Assembly (NCBI GenBank): GCA_014380705.1
Contig: JACMJI010000286.1
Coordinates: 1-13,351 of the forward strand
Length of the DNA: 13,351 bases
Reading direction: 5' to 3'
Origin: Gorillibacterium sp.
Lineage (GTDB): Bacteria > Bacillota > Bacilli > Paenibacillales > NBRC-103111
Positions 13,351-13,351 of this stretch are shown in pieces. The number at the start of each line of letters is the position of its first letter. The stretch's first letter is position 1. Under the pieces are notes generated by a model that searched no databases, had not been told where the DNA came from, and worked only from the letters and a program-made list of their open reading frames with translations. A program made the translations under genes and the position numbers.

Positions 13351-13351
13351 A

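Overview
The window is a stretch of chromosome from a spore-forming, low-to-mid-GC Firmicute, most probably a Paenibacillus-like member of the Bacillales. The evidence is the order mnmE-mnmG-rsmG-noc-parA(soj)-parB(spo0J), which is the classic origin-proximal block; the sporulation-linked genes yyaC and a yjzC-type gene; strong AGGAGG-type ribosome binding sites with some TTG/GTG starts; and near-exact B. subtilis-type parS sites. The genus is inferred from protein resemblance, not from a search.

Layout. Positions 1-3405 hold the 3' part of mnmE, then mnmG and rsmG: two enzymes of one tRNA wobble-uridine modification and a 16S rRNA methyltransferase. Positions 3406-6550 are the chromosome segregation and nucleoid-occlusion module. 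An exact parS site sits at the centre of a 48-bp perfect palindrome, followed by a structured noc leader, noc, a terminator/repeat spacer, and the coupled soj-spo0J pair with a second parS inside spo0J. Positions 6550-6846 hold two tandem copies of an intergenic repeat. Positions 6847-10758 carry a class V aminotransferase/cysteine desulfurase, a DUF4446 membrane protein, yyaC on the opposite strand, a DUF3343 putative Se/S carrier-like protein, an MscS-type channel and a DUF951 protein. A tRNA-Ser(CGA) with its own promoter and terminator follows, then another repeat copy, a lone class I methyltransferase, a reverse-strand YjzC-like gene, and the start of the rpsF-ssb operon with its sigma-A promoter and a candidate S6:S18 autoregulatory leader.

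How the parts work together. ParB (CTP-dependent clamp) would load at the two parS sites and with ParA/Soj organise the origin. Noc, its paralogue, has the residues expected for a different binding site. The cysteine desulfurase and DUF3343 protein could form a small sulfur (or selenium) handling pair, but this rests on family knowledge only.

The least explained signal is a four-copy repeat family of about 76-93 bp (4591-4683 reverse, 6555-6637, 6641-6728, 10972-11047). Every independent copy begins just after the T-run of an intrinsic terminator, in the same relative orientation. I found no new multi-gene system; most of the coding content belongs to known families.
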